Below, one piece after another: positions 9,725 through 17,296 of a stretch of DNA of 64,000 nucleotides; positions within the stretch are counted from its first letter, which is position 1; every line of letters starts with the position of its first letter. The DNA is from Lachnospiraceae bacterium. Its GTDB lineage: Bacteria; Bacillota; Clostridia; Lachnospirales; Lachnospiraceae. The translations under genes were made by a program, and so were the position numbers. The DNA lies in NCBI GenBank assembly GCA_910575255.1, contig CAJTEM010000001.1, positions 54,372-118,371 of the forward strand, in the 5' to 3' direction. The notes below the pieces were generated by a model, which had not been told where the DNA came from, made no database searches, and worked only from the letters and a program-made list of their open reading frames with translations.

Positions 9725-10054
9725 ATGAAAATATTTATTAGTGGTCCCATGAAAGGGTATCCCAACTTCAACAAGGAAGCCTTTGATCAGGCAGAAAAAG
9801 AACTGATTCAGCAGGGCTATACAGTTTTTAATCCGGCGTGGATGGATTTTTCTGGAGAATGGACCAAACAGGACAAACGGGCGATTGATGCGGCCATCAT
9901 GAGCCGATGTAATGCTGTGTATCAGTTACCCGGATGGGACGGATTGAAAAACAGCGGAAGCCGCATGGAATGTGCATTTGCTCAGGGAGCTGGAATGATG
10001 TTTTTGGAAAAGGATGCGGACGGTTTCTTCTTTGTTGTAAATAAGGAAGATTAA
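9725..10054 (+). CDS. DUF4406 nucleoside deoxyribosyltransferase-like protein
   Basis: Encodes 109 residues beginning MKIFISGPMKGYPNFN and containing CNAVYQLPGW and a glycine/serine-rich S-R-M-E-C segment. This is the pattern of DUF4406, related to nucleoside 2-deoxyribosyltransferases, with the GPM loop expected to contact a nucleotide. Such proteins are common in phages and may alter nucleotide pools. AAAGGAGAAG precedes the ATG. Confidence 0.85.
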   Translation: MKIFISGPMKGYPNFNKEAFDQAEKELIQQGYTVFNPAWMDFSGEWTKQDKRAIDAAIMSRCNAVYQLPGWDGLKNSGSRMECAFAQGAGMMFLEKDADGFFFVVNKED

Positions 10055-10070
10055 GCTGAAAGGAGAAAAA

Positions 10071-10523
10071 ATGGATTGGAGATGTACCTGTTTAAACGAG
10101 TGGGTTGATAATAGACCCTCATTTACGATTGGAAGTAGGGGGCAGGGAAAGACAAAACTACTCATAAAACAAGCTGCGGAAACATATGGGGTCATAGTTT
10201 GCCCTAGCCGTCAGATGGCAGATTATATTTTTCACATGGCGTGCAATCTTGGATACTCTATTAACCACCCTATTACATACGATGAATTATTCATTTATTC
10301 AAAAGGTAGAAGAAACACAGACTACTACTTTGATGAATATGGTGCACAATTAGAGAGTATTATTTTGCGAACAATCAAGGGTTTTGAGCGTGATCATGTC
10401 GAAACCATCATAATTGACAGGGAATCTATAAACCGGCTGAATGATATTTTAGGCGGGTTAAAAGTACACAATATGGATGGTAAGAAATTGAGATTAAAGA
10501 TAGAGGTTTGTGAGGAGGACTAA
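10071..10523 (+). CDS. Small P-loop NTPase-like protein
   Basis: Encodes 150 residues with a Walker A motif GSRGQGKTKLL around residue 22 and a possible Walker B-like YYFDEYG near 86. It is far shorter than a full helicase or terminase, so it probably has only a core ATPase fold. Start is ATG after AAAGGAG. The role is unknown. Confidence 0.75.
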   Translation: MDWRCTCLNEWVDNRPSFTIGSRGQGKTKLLIKQAAETYGVIVCPSRQMADYIFHMACNLGYSINHPITYDELFIYSKGRRNTDYYFDEYGAQLESIILRTIKGFERDHVETIIIDRESINRLNDILGGLKVHNMDGKKLRLKIEVCEED

Positions 10524-10528
10524 GCCAT

Positions 10529-11017
10529 ATGGATTTTAACATTATTGCAGTAGATTTTGATGGGGCTCTGTGTGAAAATAAGTGGCCGGAAATCGGAGAG
10601 CCAAATAAAGAGTTGATCGCTTATCTGAAAAAGCACCAGGAAGCAGGAGACAAGCTGATTCTGTGGACTTGCCGCGTTGGCGAAATCCTTAAGAACGCGA
10701 TTGATTGGTCTGCCGAACAGGGACTGATATTTGATGCTGTCAACGAGAATCTGCCTGAGGTCCTGGAATGGATGGGCGGCGATACCAGAAAGATATTTGC
10801 CAACGAGTACATAGATGACCGGAATTTTACTTTCTTGTCACAAACAGACCGTGCGGAATTACTGGGCAGGATGGTGGACGTTGTCGAAGACTGGCTGGAA
10901 AAGAAAGGTATAGCTACGGACGATGAAGCCGCCATTAAAGGTGACGACTATGACTATCTTACGGAAGGGTTTGCTTCCGGGATGGGGATATCGTGCGATT
11001 TTACGGAGGATAAATGA
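10529..11017 (+). CDS. HAD-family hydrolase-like protein
   Basis: Encodes 162 residues. The N-terminal IIAVDFDGALCE holds the DxD nucleophile pair of HAD phosphatases, followed by LILWTCRVGE (the Thr/Ser motif II) and YIDDRNF (motif IV). These features fit a small phosphohydrolase; the substrate cannot be read from sequence. The stop overlaps the next start (ATGA). Confidence 0.85.
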   Translation: MDFNIIAVDFDGALCENKWPEIGEPNKELIAYLKKHQEAGDKLILWTCRVGEILKNAIDWSAEQGLIFDAVNENLPEVLEWMGGDTRKIFANEYIDDRNFTFLSQTDRAELLGRMVDVVEDWLEKKGIATDDEAAIKGDDYDYLTEGFASGMGISCDFTEDK

Positions 11018-11226
11018 GCTGTAGGTATAAAAAAGAATGTCCGAGTTACAGTGGTTGGTGCGAGGGCCCAAAACAAGACTTTGCCAAATGCATACGGTTT
11101 CTAATAACTGCTTACGAAAATACTAAAAAAAGGCTTGAAGCTTATCAGGAGCTACCTTTAACAGCTGAAGAATTATGGGGAGTCGGACAAGAATATTTTG
11201 GATGGGAGAAACCTAAATATGACTAA
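11014..11226 (+). CDS. Small cysteine-containing phage protein
   Basis: Encodes 70 residues with CRYKKECPSYSGWCEGPKQD, then a helical C-terminal half. Overlaps both neighbours, showing an operon. Unrecognised. Confidence 0.75.
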   Translation: MSCRYKKECPSYSGWCEGPKQDFAKCIRFLITAYENTKKRLEAYQELPLTAEELWGVGQEYFGWEKPKYD

Positions 11227-11425
11227 AAATGAATTTGAAAAATTGGATGCCAAATCTAAGAGACGTGCGGCTCAAAAGGCTCTCGCCTGGTTTTGTGTAT
11301 TAACATCGGTGAGATTTCCGTTTTTGGATATTACCAGCAAAGAAGAATCCGAAACAATCAAAGTCATTCTCGGTAAGTATATGAATGAAGAATTGGAGGA
11401 GAAAAGGAACAATGATAAAAATTGA
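11219..11425 (+). CDS. Small hypothetical protein
   Basis: Encodes 68 residues, basic near the N-terminus (KSKRRAAQKALAWF) and acidic at the end. ATG 11219 is preceded by GGGAG. It overlaps both neighbouring genes. No family recognised. Confidence 0.7.
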   Translation: MTKNEFEKLDAKSKRRAAQKALAWFCVLTSVRFPFLDITSKEESETIKVILGKYMNEELEEKRNNDKN

Positions 11426-12122
11426 AAAAGTATCTGTTTACGTTCTGGAAGAGGCTATTCGTGGTATGAGAAATCCGATGAACAGCTGGAATTGCTCTGA
11501 CAGTTATCATAATAAAGAAGAGTATGACAGCTTAAATGGGCAGAAATATGTTGGTGCTAGTAACGTGGACTATTGCGTTGGATATAATGACAACAAACTC
11601 ATGATGAATCTGGCAGCAGGTGGGCCGGTTCACGCAAAGTACCGTCGGATGATTACCGTATATTTGGACATCACGGCTCCGCTCTACTGGTGGAAAGAGT
11701 TCGATACCTATAAAGTGGGTACAGTTGCCAATTCCTGCTCCACTATGCATAAGATTACAGCAAAAAAGTTCGATACTGATGATTTCAGTCATGAGCATCT
11801 GGATGTCAGAACCATTGAGATGTTGAAAAGTATCGTTGACATTTTAAATGACTATCGGGATCTGTATGTAAATTACAACACAAATGATTTTGAGATAAAA
11901 GGTTGTCCCAGCAAGAAGGATATTTGGTGGCAGATGATTCAGCTTCTTCCTAGCTCTTACAACCAGAAACGAACGGTCATGCTGAACTATGAAGTGCTTG
12001 TCGGAATTTATCGCTGGCGCAAAGAACATAAACTGGACGAGTGGCGGGAGTTCTGCCGGTGGATTGAGCAGCTTCCATACAGTGAGATCATCATTGGAGA
12101 AAAGGAGGAACCCAATGAGTAA
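11412..12122 (+). CDS. ThyX-superfamily-like phage protein
   Basis: Encodes 236 residues. Segments such as TAPLYWWKEFDTYKVG, CSTMHKI and LPSSYNQKRTVMLNYEVL recall phage relatives of flavin-dependent thymidylate synthase (ThyX), but the classical RHRxxS signature is not present, so activity is uncertain. Located among small genes that also include nucleotide-related families (DUF4406, HAD), it could act on nucleotides. ATG 11412 follows GAAAAGGAAC. It overlaps the next gene by eight bases. Confidence 0.6.
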   Translation: MIKIEKVSVYVLEEAIRGMRNPMNSWNCSDSYHNKEEYDSLNGQKYVGASNVDYCVGYNDNKLMMNLAAGGPVHAKYRRMITVYLDITAPLYWWKEFDTYKVGTVANSCSTMHKITAKKFDTDDFSHEHLDVRTIEMLKSIVDILNDYRDLYVNYNTNDFEIKGCPSKKDIWWQMIQLLPSSYNQKRTVMLNYEVLVGIYRWRKEHKLDEWREFCRWIEQLPYSEIIIGEKEEPNE

Positions 12123-12465
12123 GATAGGAAAAGAACTGCCTAAAGAATACAGCGACCGTTTCGATGAACTCCGGCAGAACCGGGTAAATGTCAGTTACTA
12201 TAAATACGGCTCTGCGGCGGACAACTTTGGAATGAGACTGGTCAATGCTTTGGAAAGTCACGACTTGTGTATCAAAAAGTATCTGGAAACCGGAAATACG
12301 GAGTATCTGTGTGATGCGGCAAACTATTTGATGTTTGAGTTTATGTATCCGCAGAAAAAAGATGCCTTTTTCCGGGCAACAGATTCTTCAGAATCGGCAG
12401 GTATCAGCGGCGTTTCCGTTAATGAACTGAATAAAGACAAGCATTTTGAGGCTGTTGTTGGATAG
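12115..12465 (+). CDS. Conserved hypothetical phage protein, 116 aa
   Basis: Encodes 116 residues with a helical core (RLVNALESHDLCIKKYLET, then DAANYLMFEFMYP). ATG 12115 lies five bases after AAGGAGGA. Similar proteins occur in clostridial phages; function unknown. Confidence 0.75.
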   Translation: MSKIGKELPKEYSDRFDELRQNRVNVSYYKYGSAADNFGMRLVNALESHDLCIKKYLETGNTEYLCDAANYLMFEFMYPQKKDAFFRATDSSESAGISGVSVNELNKDKHFEAVVG

Positions 12466-12479
12466 GAGGAAAAATCGAC

Positions 12480-12692
12480 ATGACATTTTGGCAGATGGTT
12501 ATTGCTTTTATTGTTGTCTATCTTTGTGTTTATGCGTTGATCGACAGGATTTGTCAGTGTATTGAACATTGTGCTACTGCAAGAGCATATTCCAAGTTTC
12601 GTGAAAACGGAGTGCTGGTAAAGATGGACGATGTCGAAGCGGGTATTAAAAAATCAAATAAGGAGAAGCAGGATGTCGGAGAGAAAATTTAA
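12480..12692 (+). CDS. Small single-span membrane protein
   Basis: Encodes 70 residues. Residues 5-22 form a membrane helix (QMVIAFIVVYLCVYALI), followed by a cytoplasmic-type charged tail. AGGAGG precedes the ATG. It overlaps the next gene. Role unknown. Confidence 0.7.
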   Translation: MTFWQMVIAFIVVYLCVYALIDRICQCIEHCATARAYSKFRENGVLVKMDDVEAGIKKSNKEKQDVGEKI

Positions 12693-13017
12693 TATTGGAG
12701 ACAGAATTATGTGTGTTGAAACTGGAGTAGTTGGAAAATGCATTAAATTCTATATACCGACTGCCTGTGAAGAACAGACTATGGTTCTGACAGATGACGG
12801 ACGAAGGTATCATGCACCAACCAGATTATGGGAAGTGGCAGACAAAGTTAATCCGATTGGATACGAGGGAGAAGAAAATACCGAAAACAAACTCTTAAAT
12901 CCTTTCGGCGAATATGTTGTGGCATTTGCGGCAAATCATAACCTGCCAATTTCTAAAGCCTACGAACAACTAATGGTTAAGGCAAGGCTGGCTTTTTTTC
13001 AAGAAACGGGGTATTGA
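12673..13017 (+). CDS. Small beta-rich phage protein
   Basis: Encodes 114 residues. The N-terminal half (FNIGDRIMCVETGVVGKCIK, TDDGRRYHAPTRLW) looks like a KOW/SH3-type barrel; the C-terminal part is helical. ATG 12673 follows AGGAGAAGCAGG. No named family. Confidence 0.75.
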   Translation: MSERKFNIGDRIMCVETGVVGKCIKFYIPTACEEQTMVLTDDGRRYHAPTRLWEVADKVNPIGYEGEENTENKLLNPFGEYVVAFAANHNLPISKAYEQLMVKARLAFFQETGY

Positions 13018-13018
13018 T

Positions 13019-13177
13019 ATGTGGCGGAGAGAGTTGCTGAAAAATAAGCTCTATGCCATCGCAATTATATTTCTGGGAGCGTTGTCTGTCCCTATCGAAT
13101 GGGACGCAACGTTCTTTTTATTTACTTTGATGGTTGGGGTTATGTTGTTCTTTTCCAAGGAAAATTGGATTGTATAG
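13019..13177 (+). CDS. Tiny two-helix membrane protein
   Basis: Encodes 52 residues starting MWRRELLKNKLYAIAII. Two hydrophobic helices are visible, around residues 12-24 and 30-46, joined by PIEWDA. It begins one base after the previous stop. Proteins of this form are frequent in clostridial phages and integrative elements; function unknown. Confidence 0.75.
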   Translation: MWRRELLKNKLYAIAIIFLGALSVPIEWDATFFLFTLMVGVMLFFSKENWIV

Positions 13178-13188
13178 GAGGCTGTTTT

Positions 13189-13512
13189 ATGGGACGAGCT
13201 GAAAGGAGAAGAGCTGAGCGTAGAAACCGGATAGAAAATCGGAAAGGCAAGATTTTAATGTCAAGAGAAGAAATTGGAGAGATGAAGCAAAAAGTTTCAA
13301 GCAATATTTCTGCCTATAATGTGGAATCTCTTATGACGTGTTTTGCATTAGCCGAGCATCGGCTTTACGGTTTCGGGCAAAAGCGTATCATGCGAAGTCT
13401 TCAGTATATTGATGATTTAATGGGTGCAATTATAAACGATGAAGTAGTTATGGAAGACTATATGAAAGAACTGGAGGATGAAACAGGAGTGATCATTAAG
13501 TGCGGAAATTAA
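13189..13512 (+). CDS. Basic N-terminus hypothetical protein
   Basis: Encodes 107 residues. The first 20 are highly basic (GRAERRRAERRNR), suggesting nucleic acid contact. ATG 13189 follows AGGAGGC. The rest is helical. No family recognised. Confidence 0.75.
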   Translation: MGRAERRRAERRNRIENRKGKILMSREEIGEMKQKVSSNISAYNVESLMTCFALAEHRLYGFGQKRIMRSLQYIDDLMGAIINDEVVMEDYMKELEDETGVIIKCGN

Positions 13513-13525
13513 AGGAGGTTAAACA

Positions 13526-13660
13526 GTGATTAAAATGATATTTGTTGGGGTATCGGCTATCGCTGCTTTTTCAGCGGTTATAGTAAAAAAGGCGATTTCG
13601 TCCTGTGCCGTTTACATGGATGACTCGTTCCGATGGGGAGGTAGAGGCGGAAATGGCTAA
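13526..13660 (+). CDS. Tiny membrane-anchored peptide
   Basis: Encodes 44 residues from GTG 13526, preceded by AAAGGAGG. Residues about 4-20 are hydrophobic (MIFVGVSAIAAFSAVIV) and the tail is Gly/Arg-rich. It overlaps the next gene by eight bases. Support is ribosome site plus open frame only. Confidence 0.5.
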   Translation: MIKMIFVGVSAIAAFSAVIVKKAISSCAVYMDDSFRWGGRGGNG

Positions 13661-13853
13661 CATTGATTTACGGAGAAACGCAGAGGGTTATTCTGACCCG
13701 ACTGCATATGAGGCCATCAAGAATCTGGATGCCGACGATGAGAGATTTCACAAGTTGCTGAATACAATCTTCACAATTTGCGAACTTTCCGGGTTTCATC
13801 TGGAGGAGCGGATTGTCCTGAAAGATTTGCAGACAGGAAAGGTTTGGAGGTGA
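13653..13853 (+). CDS. Small conserved phage protein
   Basis: Encodes 66 residues (MANIDLRRNAEGYSDPTAYEA...). ATG 13653 follows GGGGAGG. The family looks widespread among small phage ORFs next to head or replication modules, with no known activity. Confidence 0.7.
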   Translation: MANIDLRRNAEGYSDPTAYEAIKNLDADDERFHKLLNTIFTICELSGFHLEERIVLKDLQTGKVWR

Positions 13854-13858
13854 TATTT

Positions 13859-14056
13859 ATGGGCGAAGGTGTTAGAGAAACAATCTGTACCAGCTGTGTA
13901 CATAGAGAAGTATGTGTGTATAAGCAGACGTATTTAGAATACCTGGGTGCATGTGAGAAGATGCGTGGCGATTATCCGGATGATATTTCATTCATCGAGA
14001 AAAGTGATCCGAACTGCATTTTTCATAAGAAGAGATCGGACGTAGCATTTCGATAA
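13859..14056 (+). CDS. Small cysteine-rich protein
   Basis: Encodes 65 residues with CTSCVHREVCVY and later C residues, a likely zinc-binding knot. ATG follows TTGGAGGTGA. Unrecognised. Confidence 0.7.
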   Translation: MGEGVRETICTSCVHREVCVYKQTYLEYLGACEKMRGDYPDDISFIEKSDPNCIFHKKRSDVAFR

Positions 14057-14101
14057 ACATCAGTAAAATCCTATTCCAGGTTAGAAATTGGAGGTAAAGC
14101 T

Positions 14102-14353
14102 ATGACAATAGAAGAAGCCATTAAGCATATGATGCATGTCTGGGAGCAGCTGAATGAGAAAGTGATTAAACTCGGAACGACTATTCGGAAAATCTTTCGT
14201 GATATTTTTGGTCAGAGGGAAGTTTCTCTGGAGATCTCCAAGAATACTACTGTCCGGAAAAGACGGTATCATCAGAAAGATAAACCGTCCGTACAATACC
14301 GATATATACCTACTTCCAGGAGAAATTTGCCCTATATGAGGCGATCCTATTAA
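14102..14353 (+). CDS. Small basic hypothetical protein
   Basis: Encodes 83 residues, helical N-terminus and a very basic C-terminal half (VRKRRYHQKDK, SRRNLPYMRRSY). GGAGG precedes the ATG. It is the last small gene before the repeat-bearing noncoding segment at 14.36-14.64 kb. Confidence 0.65.
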   Translation: MTIEEAIKHMMHVWEQLNEKVIKLGTTIRKIFRDIFGQREVSLEISKNTTVRKRRYHQKDKPSVQYRYIPTSRRNLPYMRRSY

Positions 14354-14362
14354 GTAATTCCG

Positions 14363-14642
14363 TGCCCGCTTTTGTTTTTGACTGCCCACTTTTGGAAGCA
14401 GTTTGGGAGAGGTTGAAAGCGGGTACGGACGAAAGTTGGTGGAATTTGGGTAAAAATGATCAATTTTTTGCCCATTTGCCCACTTTCTGCCCACTTTTGA
14501 AAATCCGATTTGGTCACTAAAAACCCAGTATTTATGCGGGTTTGCGGGCTCAAAGCCCATTTGCCCATCCTTTTTCTTAACTAATTGTGATAAAAAGTTT
14601 AAATATATATAAAGATTGTGAAAAAAGGTGGGAAAGTGGGCA
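14363..14642 (+). other. Iteron-like repeats with AT-rich flank; candidate replication origin
   Basis: This stretch has no convincing gene. It holds repeated TGCCC(A/G)(C/T)TTT units: TGCCCGCTTT at 14363, TGCCCACTTT at 14383, TGCCCATTTG at 14469, TGCCCACTTT at 14477 and again at 14488, TGCCCATCC at 14562, and the inverted AAAGTGGGCA at 14633. A 60-base AT-rich tract (about 14571-14630) follows the cluster. Repeats plus an easily melted tract are the usual layout of a phage or plasmid origin. This is inference from pattern, not from a known initiator site. Confidence 0.45.
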
Positions 14643-14663
14643 GAGCGATGGAAAGGAGGTTTT

Positions 14664-14846
14664 ATGAAAAAGAAGAATGCGTGGTCTGAAATTTACAAGA
14701 GCTTTCAGTCCATCTATCCAAATTTGAAGAAAGATGCTGTTGGATATTGTCCGCATGGTTACATGTCGATTCTGGTATATTTTCCGGATGGGCTGCGTAT
14801 GGTATATAATGAGGTGGAAAGACGAGCCAGGTTTGTTACGGCATGA
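14664..14846 (+). CDS. Small hypothetical protein
   Basis: Encodes 60 residues (MKKKNAWSEIYKSFQ..., then a beta-like HGYMSILVYFPDGLRMVYN). ATG 14664 follows GAAAGGAGG. The last codons form a 14-base inverted match to the downstream leader RNA (see 14836-14849). Confidence 0.65.
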   Translation: MKKKNAWSEIYKSFQSIYPNLKKDAVGYCPHGYMSILVYFPDGLRMVYNEVERRARFVTA

Positions 14847-14866
14847 GCAGAATTTTGAGAATGATA

Positions 14867-14895
14867 TTTCTTTTTTGCCGTGTATATGGTATACT
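14867..14895 (+). promoter_or_regulatory. Extended -10 promoter
   Basis: TGGTATACT at 14887-14895 is an extended -10 element (TG-N-TATACT). The -35 region 17 bases upstream (TTTCTT) is weak, as is usual with extended -10 promoters. The predicted transcript start, about 14902, coincides with the first base of the long hairpin that follows. Confidence 0.55.
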
Positions 14896-14900
14896 TAAAC

Positions 14901-15063
14901 TGCGACACAACTCTATATTTATCCTAATTACGGAGAATTTCATCTTGGTAAAAGGTGTATTCTCTCTTTGCTCATGCCGTAATTAGGAAGAGATTGTGTC
15001 GCAACAATAGGGAGATTCACTTTTTTGGTGCGTCTTCTTATTGTGAGGGCGCACTTTTTATTT
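14901..15063 (+). ncRNA. Structured leader RNA / candidate attenuator ahead of the lipoprotein gene
   Basis: The transcript can fold into one long multi-part hairpin: TGCGACACAA at 14901-14910 with TTGTGTCGCA ending 15003, then CCTAATTACGG (14923-14933) with CCGTAATTAGG (14977-14987), then GAGAAT/ATTCTC (14933-14938, 14959-14964) capped by CATCTT/AAGGTG. A terminator hairpin ends it at 15028-15059. Bases 14969-14982 are also perfectly complementary to 14836-14849 at the end of the upstream gene, giving an alternative pairing that would break the second stem. A folded leader plus terminator before a single gene is the layout of a riboswitch or attenuator; no known class recognised. Confidence 0.55.
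15028..15063 (+). terminator. Rho-independent terminator in leader
   Basis: GTGCGTC (15028-15034) pairs with GGCGCAC (15048-15054) with one G-U pair, then TTTTTATTT. It lies 40 bases upstream of the lipoprotein start, so it would control read-through into that gene. Confidence 0.7.
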
Positions 15064-15100
15064 GTCTGAATATTGGTTTGAGAGGAGAAAGAATGAAGTT

Positions 15101-15892
15101 ATGAAAAGAGGATTTTCCTTGTTGCTGGTTTTGATTATGATATTTACTCTTGGTGCTTGCGGAGATTCTGAAAGTCATGAGGGACAGGCAAAAACACCGT
15201 CCGCTTCAAGCGCACAAAAAGGAAGAAACTATCAAGATGTAATAAAAGATTTTGAAAGTAAAGGTTTTACAAATATTCAAGTAGAACCGATAGACGATCT
15301 TGTAACCGGCTGGATGACAAAAGATGGTGAGGTCGAGGAAGTTTCAGTTGACGGTGATAAGGACTATTCTCCAGATAGATGGTATCCGAATGATGTGGAA
15401 GTTATAATTACATACCATACATTTCCAGAGGAATATGACGGAGAAGAAAAAACAACGCCGGAGGAAACTCAAAGTTCAGAAACCGAAGAACCACCAGTGC
15501 CCAATCTTACAGTGAATAATTGTGAGGAGCTGGCAACCATGTTAGCAGTTGAGGCCGAAATAGATTCTTTATATTCTGAGTTTGCCGAAGCGCATAAAGA
15601 GTCAGTTATTGAATTCGATGGCTGTATAACTTACATCGTCAATCACGATGACTATGATACCAGATATGATATTCTATTAAGTGCCGGCGATTATATAGAT
15701 GATGATACGGTGAATCCCGGACCGGTCTTTAAATTTGAAGATGTAAACACCATGAACTTGGGTATAGAAGATTTGTTTCTGCCAGAATTTGTGAAAGCCG
15801 GTAGTAACATTCATGTTGTAGCAAAAGTTAAGAACTTTAATGAGGATACAGGATTGTTCTTTTTGGAACCAGTGACGATTACTGAAAGATAA
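15101..15892 (+). CDS. Prophage lipoprotein with PASTA-like and DUF4839-like regions
   Basis: Encodes 263 residues. An N-terminal lipoprotein signal (MKRGFSLLLVLIMIF, lipobox LGAC with Cys 24) predicts attachment to the outer face of the membrane. Residues about 45-110 resemble a PASTA-type repeat (YQDVIKDFESKGFTNIQVE), a Glu/Thr/Pro linker follows, and the C-terminal part recalls DUF4839. A phage-encoded surface lipoprotein with its own promoter and leader is likely a lysogenic conversion gene, possibly blocking superinfection; that role is inference. Confidence 0.8.
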   Translation: MKRGFSLLLVLIMIFTLGACGDSESHEGQAKTPSASSAQKGRNYQDVIKDFESKGFTNIQVEPIDDLVTGWMTKDGEVEEVSVDGDKDYSPDRWYPNDVEVIITYHTFPEEYDGEEKTTPEETQSSETEEPPVPNLTVNNCEELATMLAVEAEIDSLYSEFAEAHKESVIEFDGCITYIVNHDDYDTRYDILLSAGDYIDDDTVNPGPVFKFEDVNTMNLGIEDLFLPEFVKAGSNIHVVAKVKNFNEDTGLFFLEPVTITER

Positions 15893-16035
15893 CAATAGAA
15901 AATTGAATAAGTGCCCTACGTGCATTTTACAAAGTATTTTATGGAAGGAGAAGATAAAGAGCTCTTTGTCTCTTCGATACAAATTTGGAAGTGGGGCAGA
16001 CCTGCTTTCTGATTATCGAAAGGAGATAAAGAAAA

Positions 16036-16305
16036 ATGAGTAAAAAGAAAATTGATATGACTGGCTATGACAATGTTCCCGATTATAGTGGTTGCTGTCC
16101 GGATTGTCCGGTTTGCGGCGAAACTATGGGATACAGTTATATTCGGTCAGAATTTAAGTGCCCTGAGTGCGGGCATATCATGGATGAAGACGACTGGGAT
16201 TATGAACATATATATGACGACCCAGATAATCCACCATTTGGATGTGCGGCTTGCGGAGGACCGTGGCCGTATTGTAAAACAAGTTGTAAAATATTTGACG
16301 ATTAG
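16036..16305 (+). CDS. Cysteine-rich zinc-ribbon protein
   Basis: Encodes 89 residues with four cysteine pairs: CPDCPVCGE, CPECGH, CAACGG and CKTSC. The first two form a classic zinc ribbon. Acidic elsewhere. AAAGGAG precedes the ATG and a terminator follows, so it may be a single-gene unit. The 140 bases before it (15893-16035) show nothing beyond an AAAGAGCTCTTT palindrome. Confidence 0.75.
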   Translation: MSKKKIDMTGYDNVPDYSGCCPDCPVCGETMGYSYIRSEFKCPECGHIMDEDDWDYEHIYDDPDNPPFGCAACGGPWPYCKTSCKIFDD

Positions 16306-16315
16306 TATTAACATG

Positions 16316-16345
16316 GCTCGCGTATGACAACGCGGGCTTTTCTTT
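16316..16345 (+). terminator. Rho-independent terminator
   Basis: GCTCGCG (16316-16322) pairs with CGCGGGC (16331-16337), then TTTTCTTTT. Ends the zinc-ribbon transcript. Confidence 0.8.
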
Positions 16346-16462
16346 TGCTATTTTTTGCCTCGCATAAAAAACATACCCTTTTATGAAGAGAGAAGAATAA
16401 AAGCGCCATTTAGCTTTTACTTTCTCTTTTTTATTTTCAGAAAAATGAGAGGAGGTTCCCTG

Positions 16463-16765
16463 ATGGCGGTTACAAAGTTAGAACGTGACTTCCAGGCTTC
16501 GCTTGTAAAAGAATTGAAAGAGCTGTTTGTAGGATGCATCGTTACAAAACTTGATGCCGGACATATTCAGGGCATACCAGATCTCTTGATTCTGTATAAA
16601 AACAAATGGGCCACCTTGGAATGTAAGAAATCTGCGAGGGCAAAAAGACAGCCAAATCAAGAATATTACGTCGGACTGATGAACAAGATGTCGTTTTCAA
16701 GATTCATTTGTCCGGAGAACAAGGAGGAAGTATTGCATGAACTTCAACAAACATTCAAATCTTGA
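16463..16765 (+). CDS. VRR-NUC domain nuclease
   Basis: Encodes 100 residues. GIPDLLIL and WATLECKKS give the D...ExK core of the VRR-NUC branch of PD-(D/E)XK nucleases, which cut branched or structured DNA. Length is typical of the phage stand-alone form. ATG 16463 lies nine bases after GAGGAGG. It overlaps the next nuclease gene by 29 bases, so the two likely work together in recombination or in resolving DNA before packaging. Confidence 0.88.
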   Translation: MAVTKLERDFQASLVKELKELFVGCIVTKLDAGHIQGIPDLLILYKNKWATLECKKSARAKRQPNQEYYVGLMNKMSFSRFICPENKEEVLHELQQTFKS

Positions 16766-17294
16766 AGGGCAACATGCGTTTCTTGGTGCAAGTAAGTATC
16801 ACTGGATTAACTACAGTGAGGATAAAGTTGCGGAATCTTACAGTAGCTTTTTAGCGACACAGAAAGGAACACAGCTCCATGAATTTGCGGCGCAGTGTAT
16901 CCGGCTTGGTCAGAAGTTACCAAGATCTCACAAGACACTGAATATGTATGTAAACGATGCGATTGGATTCAAAATGATTCCTGAACAGGTTCTATTCTAT
17001 TCAGAGAATTGCTTCGGAACCGCTGATTCCATTGCGTTTAGAAATAAGTTTCTTCGAGTTCATGATTATAAATCGGGAAAGATTCGGGCACATATGGAGC
17101 AGCTTTTTGTATATGTTGCTCTTTTTTGTTTGGAATACAAAATCAAACCAGCTGATATTGATATAGAGACCCGTCTGTATCAATCGGATGATATTTTGGT
17201 TGCTAATCCCACAGTGGAGGATATTGCGCCAATTATGGACAAAATCATCACGTTTGACAAAATTATCAACAAAATTAAAGAACAGGAGGGATAA
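16737..17294 (+). CDS. PD-(D/E)XK exonuclease-like protein
   Basis: Encodes 185 residues. FGTADSIAF, RVHDYKSGK and MEQLFVYVALF show the D...DxK...Q motifs of Cas4/lambda-exonuclease-type PD-(D/E)XK enzymes. It starts inside the VRR-NUC gene and ends two bases before the RNA polymerase-like gene, showing tight co-expression. A DNA end-processing role is expected. Confidence 0.82.
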   Translation: MNFNKHSNLEGQHAFLGASKYHWINYSEDKVAESYSSFLATQKGTQLHEFAAQCIRLGQKLPRSHKTLNMYVNDAIGFKMIPEQVLFYSENCFGTADSIAFRNKFLRVHDYKSGKIRAHMEQLFVYVALFCLEYKIKPADIDIETRLYQSDDILVANPTVEDIAPIMDKIITFDKIINKIKEQEG

Positions 17295-17296
17295 GC

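Noticed and set aside
14081..14560. Minus-strand open frame of 159 codons
   Set aside because: Overlaps a + strand gene and the iteron repeats; composition follows the repeats (KWA runs), no ribosome site.
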